Positions 1 through 5,809 of a stretch of DNA of 6,181 bases are shown piece after piece. Under the pieces are notes generated by a model, which had not been told where the DNA came from, searched no databases, and saw only the letters and a list, made by a program, of their open reading frames with translations. Source of the stretch: Acidimicrobiaceae bacterium (GTDB taxonomy: Bacteria > Actinomycetota > Acidimicrobiia > Acidimicrobiales > Bog-793). Made by a program: the position numbers and the translations under genes. Positions within the stretch are counted from its first letter, which is position 1. Every line of letters begins with the position of its first letter. The DNA lies in assembly GCA_025463965.1 (NCBI GenBank), contig JAODBN010000134.1, forward strand, positions 1-6,181, written 5' to 3'.

Positions 1-2218
1 TCTGGGTGGTCGAGCTCCCGACCAGTCCGACCACGACCGGCTGGGTGACCTGCTTGCCGTTCTGGTCAAGGGTCACCGTCGAGGTCGTGCCCGTCGTGGT
101 CACCGCGGCGCTCGGCAGCTCGAGCACGTCACTCTTCGAAGCGGTGATGACGCTCACGTTCGCGGTCATCCCGATCTTCACGGTGGATGGAGGAGCTTGG
201 ATGGCGATCGTGACGTTGTAGGTGACGACGTTGCTCGAGACCGTCGAGGTCGGCGACACCGCCAGCACCTGCCCGCTCAGCTCGCTGTTGGTCAGGGCGG
301 CGAGCGTCACTGTCGCGGGGTTGCCGACGGCGATCTTCGAGATGTCGGCCTCGGCGAAGCCGGCAACCACCTCGAGCTGGTTGACGTTCGTGATCGTGAT
401 GAAGCCGGAGGACGAGGACGAAGAGCTCGATGATGCAGAGCTTGCTGAAGCGCCTGCGCCGGAACCTCCGGCGCCGGACGCCCCGCCGGTGGACCCTGAA
501 GTCGATCCCGAGCCCGAGGAGGCCGAGGTGCTCCCGCTGACGGACTCGCCGACCGTTCCGTTCACCGCCGTCACCGTGCCGTCGACCGGCGCGGTGAGCG
601 TGGTCTGGCTGAGGGACTGCTGGTCGTTGCTCACCGTGGTCTGGTCAGCAGCGACCGCCGCCTGATCCTGGACGATCGTGGACGAGTTGGTCGCGGTCCC
701 TGCCTGGATCGAGGTGATGTTCTGCTGCTGTTGCTGGTCGGTCAGCTGCTGGCGCGAGATCGTCTGCTCGTCGGTGGTGATTGCCGTCTGGTCCGCCGTG
801 CATCCGCTCTGTGCCGTGGAGAAGGTGCTGCGAAGCCCCCTGGCGGTGCCGAGCGAGCTGGTCGCGACCAGCCGGAAGTCGTAGGTGGTGTTGGGGTTCA
901 GGCCGGAGACGATGGTGCTCACCGAGACCGGAGTCGTGCCGGCGCCCGCGTAGACGGTGGCAGTGCGCTTGCTCAGCACGGTGGAGGTGCCGTATTCGAA
1001 GTAGTAGCTCGTGTCGACGCCGCCAGGGTTGACCGTGCCGGTGAGGGTGGTCGACCTCGTCGCAGCCGAGCTCCCCGATCCGGTGGTCGCCGTCGGCGGG
1101 GCCGTCGTGGTGAAGCTCAAGGCCGAGCCGTAGCTCGTGCCGAGCGAGTTCGTGGCCACGATTCGGTAGTCATAGGTCCTGCCGGGAACGAGGCCCTTGA
1201 TGTGGATGCTCACCGAGGCGGTCGTCCCTCCGGATCCGGCGCTCGACGAAGAGCTGGTCGACCCGTACGCGGTGGTCGTGCCGTACTGGAACGAGTAGGT
1301 CGTTGCCTCGTTTCCCGCGTTGACGGTGCCGTTGAGCGTCGCCTCCTTCGTCGAGATGTCGGTAGCGGGCGCGCTCGTCACGGCGGGCGCCGTGGTGGGG
1401 AGCGTGGTCGTCGTGCTGCTGGTCGTCGGTGTCGTGTCGACCGTGGTCGTGCTGCTGACGGTCGTCGCCTGCGCCGAGACGCCTGCTGCTCCGGCGCCCG
1501 ATGCGCTGGTCCCCGACGAGGTGCCGCCAGAGCCAGATGAGGTCCCGGCCGAGCCCGACGAGGTCCCGGCCGAGCCCGACGAGGTACCGCCGGAGCCCGA
1601 CGAGGTGCCAGCGGATCCGGAGGAGGTGCCCGCCGAGCCGGTCGAGGTGCTGGCGGACCCCGACGAGAAGTTGGCGGGGCAGCCGAGTTGCTGGTCGGTC
1701 TTCAGCTGGTTCTTCGCGGTGTTGAGCGCCGTCTCATCGGTGGCGAGCTGCTGCTCGTCCGACTGCAGCGTCAGCTTCGCAGACGCCAGGCTCGCAGCGT
1801 TCTGGGTGATCTGTGCCGAGGTCCCGCCGGCCTGCGCGGTTGCGAGGTTGTCCTCGGCAGAGACCAGGGCCGCTTGGGCCGACGACAGGCTCTGCTGTGC
1901 CTGCTGGGCGTCGATGCTCGCCAGCACCTCTCCCTTGGTGACTTTGTCACCGACCGCCACATTGACCGCGGTCAGGGTCCCGCTCGTCGAGAAGCTGAGC
2001 GAGGTCGTCGTCGCGGAACTGATGTTGCCGGACGCCGTGACGCTCGACTGCACGGTGCCGCGTGTCACGGTCGCCGTCCTCGTCACGCTCGCGGCGGTCG
2101 CCCCGGTGCCTCCATAGACCGAATCCAGACCGAAGCCGGCGGCCAGGCCGATGGCGACGACGGCCATGCCGGAGAAGAGCGAGGTCTTCGACCAGAGTTT
2201 TCTTTGGCGGATGCTCAT
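1..2218 (-). CDS. HlyD/MacA-family membrane-fusion (efflux adaptor) protein with inserted FN3-like domains, partial at its C-terminus
   Basis: This reads from ATG at 2218 without a stop to the left edge, giving 739 visible codons; the stop lies outside. Residues 1-13 are basic (MSIRQRKLWSK) and about 14-34 form one membrane anchor. Residues 48-60 start the beta-barrel. Residues 76-103 are the first lipoyl half, with the typical GTLTAVNVAVGDKVTKGEVL pattern. Residues 104-179 are Ala/Gln-rich helix one of the hairpin, and 474-537 are helix two. Residues 538-560 are the second lipoyl half (TLTAPVDGTVTAVNGTVGES). About 605-739 return to beta-barrel and membrane-proximal strands (ITNVNQLEVVAGFAEADISK, GMTANVSV). 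Between the helices lie about 290 extra residues: Cys180, a Ser/Gly/Thr linker, two FN3-like domains and Cys473. Family members usually have 350-450 residues. Such adaptors couple to MacB-like ABC permeases, probably encoded next (inferred). The start is supported by GAGGAG 12 nt upstream and by the anchor directly after it. Confidence 0.9.
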   Translation of the reverse strand, partial: MSIRQRKLWSKTSLFSGMAVVAIGLAAGFGLDSVYGGTGATAASVTRTATVTRGTVQSSVTASGNISSATTTSLSFSTSGTLTAVNVAVGDKVTKGEVLASIDAQQAQQSLSSAQAALVSAEDNLATAQAGGTSAQITQNAASLASAKLTLQSDEQQLATDETALNTAKNQLKTDQQLGCPANFSSGSASTSTGSAGTSSGSAGTSSGSGGTSSGSAGTSSGSAGTSSGSGGTSSGTSASGAGAAGVSAQATTVSSTTTVDTTPTTSSTTTTLPTTAPAVTSAPATDISTKEATLNGTVNAGNEATTYSFQYGTTTAYGSTSSSSSAGSGGTTASVSIHIKGLVPGRTYDYRIVATNSLGTSYGSALSFTTTAPPTATTGSGSSAATRSTTLTGTVNPGGVDTSYYFEYGTSTVLSKRTATVYAGAGTTPVSVSTIVSGLNPNTTYDFRLVATSSLGTARGLRSTFSTAQSGCTADQTAITTDEQTISRQQLTDQQQQQNITSIQAGTATNSSTIVQDQAAVAADQTTVSNDQQSLSQTTLTAPVDGTVTAVNGTVGESVSGSTSASSGSGSTSGSTGGASGAGGSGAGASASSASSSSSSSSSGFITITNVNQLEVVAGFAEADISKIAVGNPATVTLAALTNSELSGQVLAVSPTSTVSSNVVTYNVTIAIQAPPSTVKIGMTANVSVITASKSDVLELPSAAVTTTGTTSTVTLDQNGKQVTQPVVVGLVGSSTTQ
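407..538 (-). other. Second Ser/Gly/Ala low-complexity linker in the adaptor
   Basis: Residues about 561-604 of the adaptor are almost only Ser, Gly, Ala and Thr and end in a run of nine or more Ser. The stretch sits between the second lipoyl half (ends VGESVSG) and the beta-barrel strand beginning GFITITNVNQLEVV. Family members usually have a short connection here, so this is a second extension, independent of the one in the hairpin. It is probably disordered and extracytoplasmic. Confidence 0.7.
815..1360 (-). other. Two tandem FN3-like domains inserted in the adaptor's helical hairpin
   Basis: Residues about 287-373 and 380-468 of the adaptor are two copies of one beta-sandwich pattern. 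Each begins with an 'ATLNGTVNAG' or 'TTLTGTVNPG' strand. A 'TYSFQYGTTT' or 'SYYFEYGTST' strand follows, then a Ser/Val strand leading to 'GLVPGRTYDYRIVATNSLGT' or 'GLNPNTTYDFRLVATSSLGT'. Each ends with 'SFTT' or 'TFST'. The YxFxYGT and TYDxRxVATxSLGT motifs are shared at matching positions, so the pair looks like an internal duplication. FN3-like repeats of this type are common in actinobacterial surface proteins; their presence in an efflux adaptor is the unusual part. They may reach into or bind the cell wall or a partner protein, but the ligand is unknown. Confidence 0.8.
1518..1664 (-). repeat. In-frame 21-bp tandem repeat (seven units) encoding a Ser/Gly/Thr linker
   Basis: Seven back-to-back 21-bp units, each beginning gaggt on the plus strand, encode degenerate copies of the heptad SSGSAGT on the minus strand (about residues 186-234 of the adaptor). 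The two units at 1539-1559 and 1560-1580 are identical and the others differ by a few substitutions. Because 21 is a multiple of three, gain or loss of a unit changes only linker length. The tract lies directly after Cys180 and before the FN3-like domains, so it acts as a flexible spacer. The read-out on the opposite strand (EVPAEPD repeats) is a by-product. Confidence 0.85.
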
Positions 2219-2230
2219 GTCGCTCGCCTG

Positions 2231-2236
2231 CTCCTC
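2231..2236 (-). promoter_or_regulatory. Ribosome binding site of the adaptor gene
   Basis: GAGGAG on the minus strand lies 12 nt before the ATG at 2218 and overlaps the TGA stop of the lipoprotein gene (2237-2235). The arrangement supports the chosen adaptor start and suggests translational coupling of the two genes. Confidence 0.6.
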
Positions 2237-2915
2237 AGCTCGCCGTGGTGGTGGTGGTCGAGCCGGCCGCCGCCGTGGGCTTCGGCCGAAGGGCCGCGCA
2301 TGCGGTGAGTGCGGCCTTTACGGTCGGGTTCGAAGGGTTGAGGGTCGACGGCTTGGACGAACCCGCGGTGCTGGAGCTGGACCGGGTCGGGAGCGTCACG
2401 CCATGGAGCTTGAGACAGTTCCGATAGGCGGCGAGCGCCGCGGTGTTGGCCCCGCCACCGCCGAAGCCGCCCCCGAATCCTCCGGACCCCTTCGGGCGCA
2501 GGCTGGCACAGGCTGCAAAGGCCTTCTGGAACTTGGGGTTGGAGAACGCCCCACCACCGGCACCTCCGGCTGGCCGAGTCCCGGACGAAGCTCCCGATCC
2601 TCCGGTCCCTCCGCCGGGGGCCCCCCCTCCGAAGCCGCGCCCGCCCGAAGGCAGGGTCACCCCGTTCTTCTTGAGACAGGCTTGATAGGCGGTCGTCGAA
2701 GCCTTGGACGACGAGGAGCCGGACGATTTGGAGCCAGACGACGCGCCAGAGCTCGTCGTCGACTTGGCGCCCGAGGTCGTCGTGTTCGACGCGCTCGATC
2801 CCCCGCCGCATGCCGCGAAAACGAGCGCTAGCCCGGCCAGGGCGAAGGGGATGAGGAGATGACGGAGCACGCGCCGGTCATGTCGACCACGGTGCCAAAT
2901 GGATCGCTGTTGCAC
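2235..2915 (-). CDS. Secreted lipoprotein with two Cys-paired repeats
   Basis: This is 226 residues from GTG at 2915. A basic start (HRGRHDRRVLRH) leads to a hydrophobic segment and a lipobox, LVFAAC, with Cys36 as the lipidation site: a type II signal peptide. After a Ser/Thr/Gly tether come two copies of one module. The first is AYQACLKKNGVTLP (Cys80) closing with NPKFQKAFAACASLRPK (Cys136). The second is AYRNCLKLHGVTLP (Cys167) closing with NPTVKAALTACAALRPK (Cys206). The halves are joined by Gly-rich or Ser-rich loops. The two Cys per module probably form a disulfide outside the membrane (inferred). Small 'ACLRKHGV...' proteins of this kind occur beside actinobacterial export genes, but I know no assigned function. 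It sits 16 bp before the adaptor gene, so one operon is likely. An in-frame ATG at 2990 lacks a Shine-Dalgarno and would add an uncharged leader. A GTG at 2870 would also leave a usable signal peptide. Confidence 0.82.
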   Translation of the reverse strand: MQQRSIWHRGRHDRRVLRHLLIPFALAGLALVFAACGGGSSASNTTTSGAKSTTSSGASSGSKSSGSSSSKASTTAYQACLKKNGVTLPSGGRGFGGGAPGGGTGGSGASSGTRPAGGAGGGAFSNPKFQKAFAACASLRPKGSGGFGGGFGGGGANTAALAAYRNCLKLHGVTLPTRSSSSTAGSSKPSTLNPSNPTVKAALTACAALRPKPTAAAGSTTTTTAS

Positions 2916-2923
2916 GGGAGGAT

Positions 2924-2928
2924 TCCTT
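2924..2928 (-). promoter_or_regulatory. Ribosome binding site deciding the lipoprotein start
   Basis: AAGGA on the minus strand sits 8 nt before the GTG at 2915. The competing in-frame starts at 2990 (ATG) and 2870 (GTG) have no comparable purine-rich motif. This is the basis for preferring 2915. Confidence 0.5.
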
Positions 2929-3105
2929 AGGTCGGCGTCGTTACGGGACTGAACCGTAGAAAGGCGGCCTGTGAGCGAGTTCGACCCCATCTGAAAGCAA
3001 GCGCAAAAAATCGGCCCGTCCTCAGGAGGCTCCGCGCCCGCACCCAGAAGAGGCGGTCACCTCTCCCGAGGGCCTGAAGCGGGGCGCCGTCGACTCTTCG
3101 AGATG
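2929..3105. other. Leader region of the lipoprotein-adaptor operon, no gene seen
   Basis: This spacer lies between the repeat array and the lipoprotein's ribosome binding site. It must hold the promoter of the lipoprotein-adaptor operon if that operon is transcribed separately from the two-component genes. I see no convincing -35/-10 pair. A T6 run on the minus strand (3010-3005) is preceded only by a weak 4-bp stem, so it does not make a credible terminator. Confidence 0.4.
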
Positions 3106-3291
3106 GGGCCAGCCGGTGCCAACAATCCGCCGATGCCAGCATTTGGCCGGTGCAGGCATTTGGCAGGTGCGGGCTTTGGCAGGTGCGGGTGCTTTGGCCG
3201 ATGCAGGCTTTGGCCGGTGCCGGCATTTGGCCGGTGCCGGCATTTGGCCGGTGCCTGCATTTGGCCGGTGCCGGCATTTGGCCGGTGCCTG
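3106..3291. repeat. Imperfect 17-bp tandem repeat array, about eleven units
   Basis: Head-to-tail units of consensus catttggccggtgccgg (plus strand) fill this stretch. Units start at 3140, 3157, 3174 (16 bp), 3190 (18 bp), 3208 (16 bp), 3224, 3241, 3258 and 3275. Two degraded units (about 3106-3122 and 3123-3139) lie at the left. The units from 3208 onward are nearly identical, so the array decays from right to left. Each good unit contains the dyad GCCGG-TG-CCGGC, and unit joints create the palindrome TGCCGGCA. The array begins 27 bp after the kinase stop and ends about 190 bp before the lipoprotein start. A 17-bp unit cannot keep reading frame and has no stop in any frame, so the open frames across it on both strands are by-products. 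It may be an operator cluster, an RNA structure or a neutral minisatellite. Confidence 0.85.
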
Positions 3292-3317
3292 CCGGGAAGA
3301 CCCGGGCCGGCGGCGCC

Positions 3318-4871
3318 CTAGATCCGAGACGCGGAGGTGAGACCAGACTCCACGGCTCCAGGCGCCGGATGTCGATCGCCCGCAGGTTCCTCGATCAAGG
3401 GGAGGTGGACGGAGAAGACCATTCCCCCGCCCGGTCGCGGCGTGGCGTCCACACGCCCCCCGTGCGCGGCCACGACCGCAGCGACGATGGCGAGCCCGAG
3501 GCCCGCCCCTCCGGTCGTGCGAGACCGGGAGAGATCGGCCCGGAAGAAGCGTTCGAAGACCGCGCTCGCCTGATCCTCGGAGAGTCCCGGACCGGTGTCG
3601 ATGACCTCGATCGTCGCCTCTCGCTCCTCGCTGATCACGCGCACCAGCGTGTAGGTGCCCTCGGGGGTGTGGGCGCGCACGTTCGAGAGCAGATTGTCCA
3701 CCACCTGTCGGAGCGCGACATGATCGCCGCTCACCTCGACCGCCTCGTCCGCGTCGAGTCGGACGGGCCATTTCGGCCCCACGGTCGTGGCCGTCTCGAT
3801 GGCCTCGGCGACAAGCCCGGCGAGCTCGACGCGCTCGAAGACGAGCAGGTGCTCGTGCTCGTCCAGATGGGCGAGCAACAGGAGGTCTTCGACGAGACGG
3901 GTCATTCGCCCGGACTCGCGCTCGATTCCGGCAAGCACCCGGGTGAGGTCCTCGGGACGCTCAGCAGCACCGCGCTGGAACAGCTGCGCATAGGACGACA
4001 CCGCGGCGATCGGAGTCCGCAGCTCGTGCGAGGCGTCCGCGACGAAGCGACGGGATCGGTTCTCGGAGAGCTGCAGCTCGTGGAAGGCCGCCTGGATGCG
4101 CTCGAGCATCACGTTGAAGGCCGTTGCGACGTGGCCCACCTCGGTCTTGGTGTTGGCGTTGGGCACGCGTCGCATGAGGTCGCCGGCGGCGATCGCGTCG
4201 GCGGTCCGTTCGACGTCACGCAGCGGTCGCAACCCGATTCGAACGAGCCAGCGCCCGAGCAGGAGCGCGGCGGCGAGCGCCACGGCCGTCACGAGGAGCT
4301 CGAGCGCGAGCAGCCGAGCGAGGGAGGTCGAGACGCCGTTGACCGGCATGGCGACGATAAGGACGCCACCGTCGCTGAGACGCGAGGCCCGGACGCGGAA
4401 CTGCGGGCCGCTCGCCGTCGTCGATGCGGTCGTGAAGTACGTCGTTGGCTCGTGGAACTCGGTCTTGTTCGGCTTGAACCCCGTGATGTGGCTCGGGATC
4501 TTCGGCGTGTACGCGACGCGCCCTGCCTCGTAGGCGACGCACTTCTCCCCCGGCACGATCGAGCCGTTCGCCGCCCGCACCTCAATGAACATGCCCGGAG
4601 CGCCCTCGCGCCCGATCGCGCAGAAGAGCGAGGAGTTGAAGGTGAGGCCACGTCCCGAGGCCGGGGCGAACGCCGGATCTCGCCCGGTGCCGGCGTTCAC
4701 CGCGGCCCTCTGCACCGGTAGGTGAGAGGCCGCGAGCGAGTTGTTCACCTGGCCGTAAAGGTAGGAGCGAGACGCCGTGTACACCGACACGTCCGCGATG
4801 ACGAGTACGAGGAGCGAGACCGCTCCGATGGCGAACAGAAGGCGCGCCCGCAGTGACAGCCGCAGTTTCAC
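3318..4871 (-). CDS. Membrane sensor histidine kinase of a two-component system
   Basis: This is 517 residues from GTG at 4871. Membrane segment 1 (about 11-31) and segment 2 (about 186-206) bracket an extracytoplasmic sensor domain of about 155 residues that I cannot assign to a family; it holds two cysteines (84 and 111). The HAMP linker is about 207-260 (LRPLRDVERTADAIAAGDLM). The HisKA domain has the phospho-acceptor His282 in FVADASHELRTP. The ATP-binding domain shows the N box DNLLSN (392-397), G1 DTGPGL (425-430), F box ERFFRAD (440-446) and G2 GAGLGL (455-460). All catalytic motifs are intact, so it should be active. It autophosphorylates on His282 and passes phosphate to the regulator encoded just upstream, which it overlaps by 4 bp (GTGA). 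The order and motifs fit group IIIA (EnvZ/BaeS-like) kinases. The signal is unknown; the neighbouring export genes suggest an envelope or toxic-compound cue. Confidence 0.95.
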   Translation of the reverse strand: MKLRLSLRARLLFAIGAVSLLVLVIADVSVYTASRSYLYGQVNNSLAASHLPVQRAAVNAGTGRDPAFAPASGRGLTFNSSLFCAIGREGAPGMFIEVRAANGSIVPGEKCVAYEAGRVAYTPKIPSHITGFKPNKTEFHEPTTYFTTASTTASGPQFRVRASRLSDGGVLIVAMPVNGVSTSLARLLALELLVTAVALAAALLLGRWLVRIGLRPLRDVERTADAIAAGDLMRRVPNANTKTEVGHVATAFNVMLERIQAAFHELQLSENRSRRFVADASHELRTPIAAVSSYAQLFQRGAAERPEDLTRVLAGIERESGRMTRLVEDLLLLAHLDEHEHLLVFERVELAGLVAEAIETATTVGPKWPVRLDADEAVEVSGDHVALRQVVDNLLSNVRAHTPEGTYTLVRVISEEREATIEVIDTGPGLSEDQASAVFERFFRADLSRSRTTGGAGLGLAIVAAVVAAHGGRVDATPRPGGGMVFSVHLPLIEEPAGDRHPAPGAVESGLTSASRI

Positions 4872-5563
4872 GAATCTTCTCGAAGGACGTAGCCGACGAG
4901 ACGGATCGTGTGGATGAGCGGCGGCCCGAGCGCGTTGATCTTCTTTCTCACGTAGCCGATGTACGTCTCGACGATGCTCGGATTGCCGCCAAAGGAGTAG
5001 TTCCAGACGTGATCCATGATCTGATCCTTCGACAGGACACGGCGTGGGTTGAGGAGGAAGAGGCGGACGATGTTGAACTCCGTCGCCGTGAGCCGAACGG
5101 CCTGATCGCCTCTCCAGACTTCGTGGCTTTCCTCGTCCATGACGAGGTCGGAGAACTTGAGCCTGCTGTCCTCGAGCGGGAGCTGCCGCCTCCGCAAAAT
5201 GGCGCGCACTCTGGCGGCGATTTCCACAAGCGAGAACGGCTTCGAGACGTAGTCGTCGCCGCCGACGCTGAGCCCGGCCACTCGGTCGGCCACGGTCGAC
5301 TTGGCAGTGAGGAACAAGATCGGGACGTCGATCCCCCCGAGCCGAATGCGCCGGGTCACCTCCATGCCGTCGATGTCCGGGAGCATGACGTCGAGAACGA
5401 TGAGATCGAAGGAGCGCTCGCGCGCCATCTCGAGCGCCCGCTGTCCGAGGTGGGTGACCGCGACCTCGTAGCCCTCGTAGTGCAGCACGGTGGCCACGGA
5501 GTCAGCAATCGATGGTTCGTCGTCGACGACCAGGATCTTCGCCGGCACGGCGGGCGTCGGCAC
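4868..5563 (-). CDS. OmpR/PhoB-family response regulator
   Basis: This is 231 residues from GTG at 5563, the normal length for the family. Residues 9-123 form the receiver domain: acidic pocket Asp14/Asp15, phospho-acceptor Asp58 (LIVLDVMLPD), Thr86 (FLTAK) and Lys108 (SKPF). About 133-229 form the winged-helix DNA-binding domain, with LTATEFNIVRLFLLNPRRVL, a recognition-helix region near SIVETYIGYVRKKI, and the C-terminal hairpin IHTIRLVGYVLRE. All phosphorylation residues are present. Phosphorylation by the adjacent kinase should promote dimer binding to direct-repeat operators. The lipoprotein-adaptor genes downstream are the obvious candidate targets, along with its own promoter (inferred). 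The start is fixed by AGGAGG 5 nt upstream. The stop overlaps the kinase start, so the two are translationally coupled. Confidence 0.96.
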   Translation of the reverse strand: MPTPAVPAKILVVDDEPSIADSVATVLHYEGYEVAVTHLGQRALEMARERSFDLIVLDVMLPDIDGMEVTRRIRLGGIDVPILFLTAKSTVADRVAGLSVGGDDYVSKPFSLVEIAARVRAILRRRQLPLEDSRLKFSDLVMDEESHEVWRGDQAVRLTATEFNIVRLFLLNPRRVLSKDQIMDHVWNYSFGGNPSIVETYIGYVRKKINALGPPLIHTIRLVGYVLREDS

Positions 5564-5568
5564 GATCG

Positions 5569-5574
5569 CCTCCT
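5569..5574 (-). promoter_or_regulatory. Strong ribosome binding site of the response regulator gene
   Basis: A perfect AGGAGG on the minus strand lies 5 nt before the GTG at 5563. It is the best Shine-Dalgarno in the window and settles the regulator's start. Confidence 0.85.
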
Positions 5575-5609
5575 CTCAGGCCTCGACCCCCGGAGCCTCA
5601 TCGCTTCGG

Positions 5610-5623
5610 CAGGGAGTTCCCTG
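5610..5623. promoter_or_regulatory. Short inverted repeat upstream of the response regulator
   Basis: cagggagttccctg has perfect 6-bp arms around 2 bp. It lies 47 bp before the response regulator start, inside its probable leader or promoter. It could be an operator for a dimeric regulator. A 2-nt loop makes it unlikely as an RNA hairpin. Confidence 0.35.
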
Positions 5624-5793
5624 AGAAACACATGAACGCCACCGCAGAATCCGGGCCGGCGGAGAGCTTGCCTCCCAGGAGATAGCGACTGCTTCGCCGG
5701 CCGCGACCCAGCTCCAGGCCGACCAGACGGCCGGGGTACGTCCTCCGCAGACGCCGCGGCGGCCGGGGCTCGACTGTCCCCGTCGCCGACAAG

Positions 5794-5809
5794 GCTCTCT
5801 TCGGAGAGC
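5794..5809 (+). other. Hairpin with C(UUCG)G tetraloop
   Basis: GCTCTC-TTCG-GAGAGC on the plus strand forms a perfect 6-bp stem closed by the very stable C(UUCG)G loop. On the minus strand the loop would be CGAA. No T-run follows in either direction, so it is not a standard terminator. It points to a structured plus-strand transcript or is a chance palindrome in GC-rich DNA. Confidence 0.4.

Noticed and set aside
1320..2117. Plus-strand open frame with Pro/Glu repeats (EVPAEPD)
   Set aside because: It is antisense to the adaptor gene, whose lipoyl, hairpin and barrel motifs are convincing. The repeats are the complement of the SSGSAGT linker.
3005..3029. Intrinsic terminator on the minus strand (CCTC-CT-GAGG stem, then T6)
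   Set aside because: The stem is only 4 bp with a 2-nt loop, and 8 nt separate it from the T-run. This is too weak to call.
3106..3291. CRISPR array
   Set aside because: Units are contiguous with no spacers, 17 bp is too short for a CRISPR repeat, and no cas gene is present.
3022..3771. Minus-strand open frames running through the 17-bp array
   Set aside because: The array has no stop codons in any frame, so these frames are forced open. Their non-repeat parts overlap the kinase in the wrong frame.
3150..4721. Long plus-strand open frame (523 codons)
   Set aside because: It lies antisense to a complete histidine kinase with all motifs intact, starts inside the 17-bp array, and its translation is Arg/Glu/Asp-rich with no domain. 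It is a high-GC antisense by-product.
4853..5635. Plus-strand open frame of 260 codons
   Set aside because: It is antisense to the response regulator, whose receiver and winged-helix motifs are complete.
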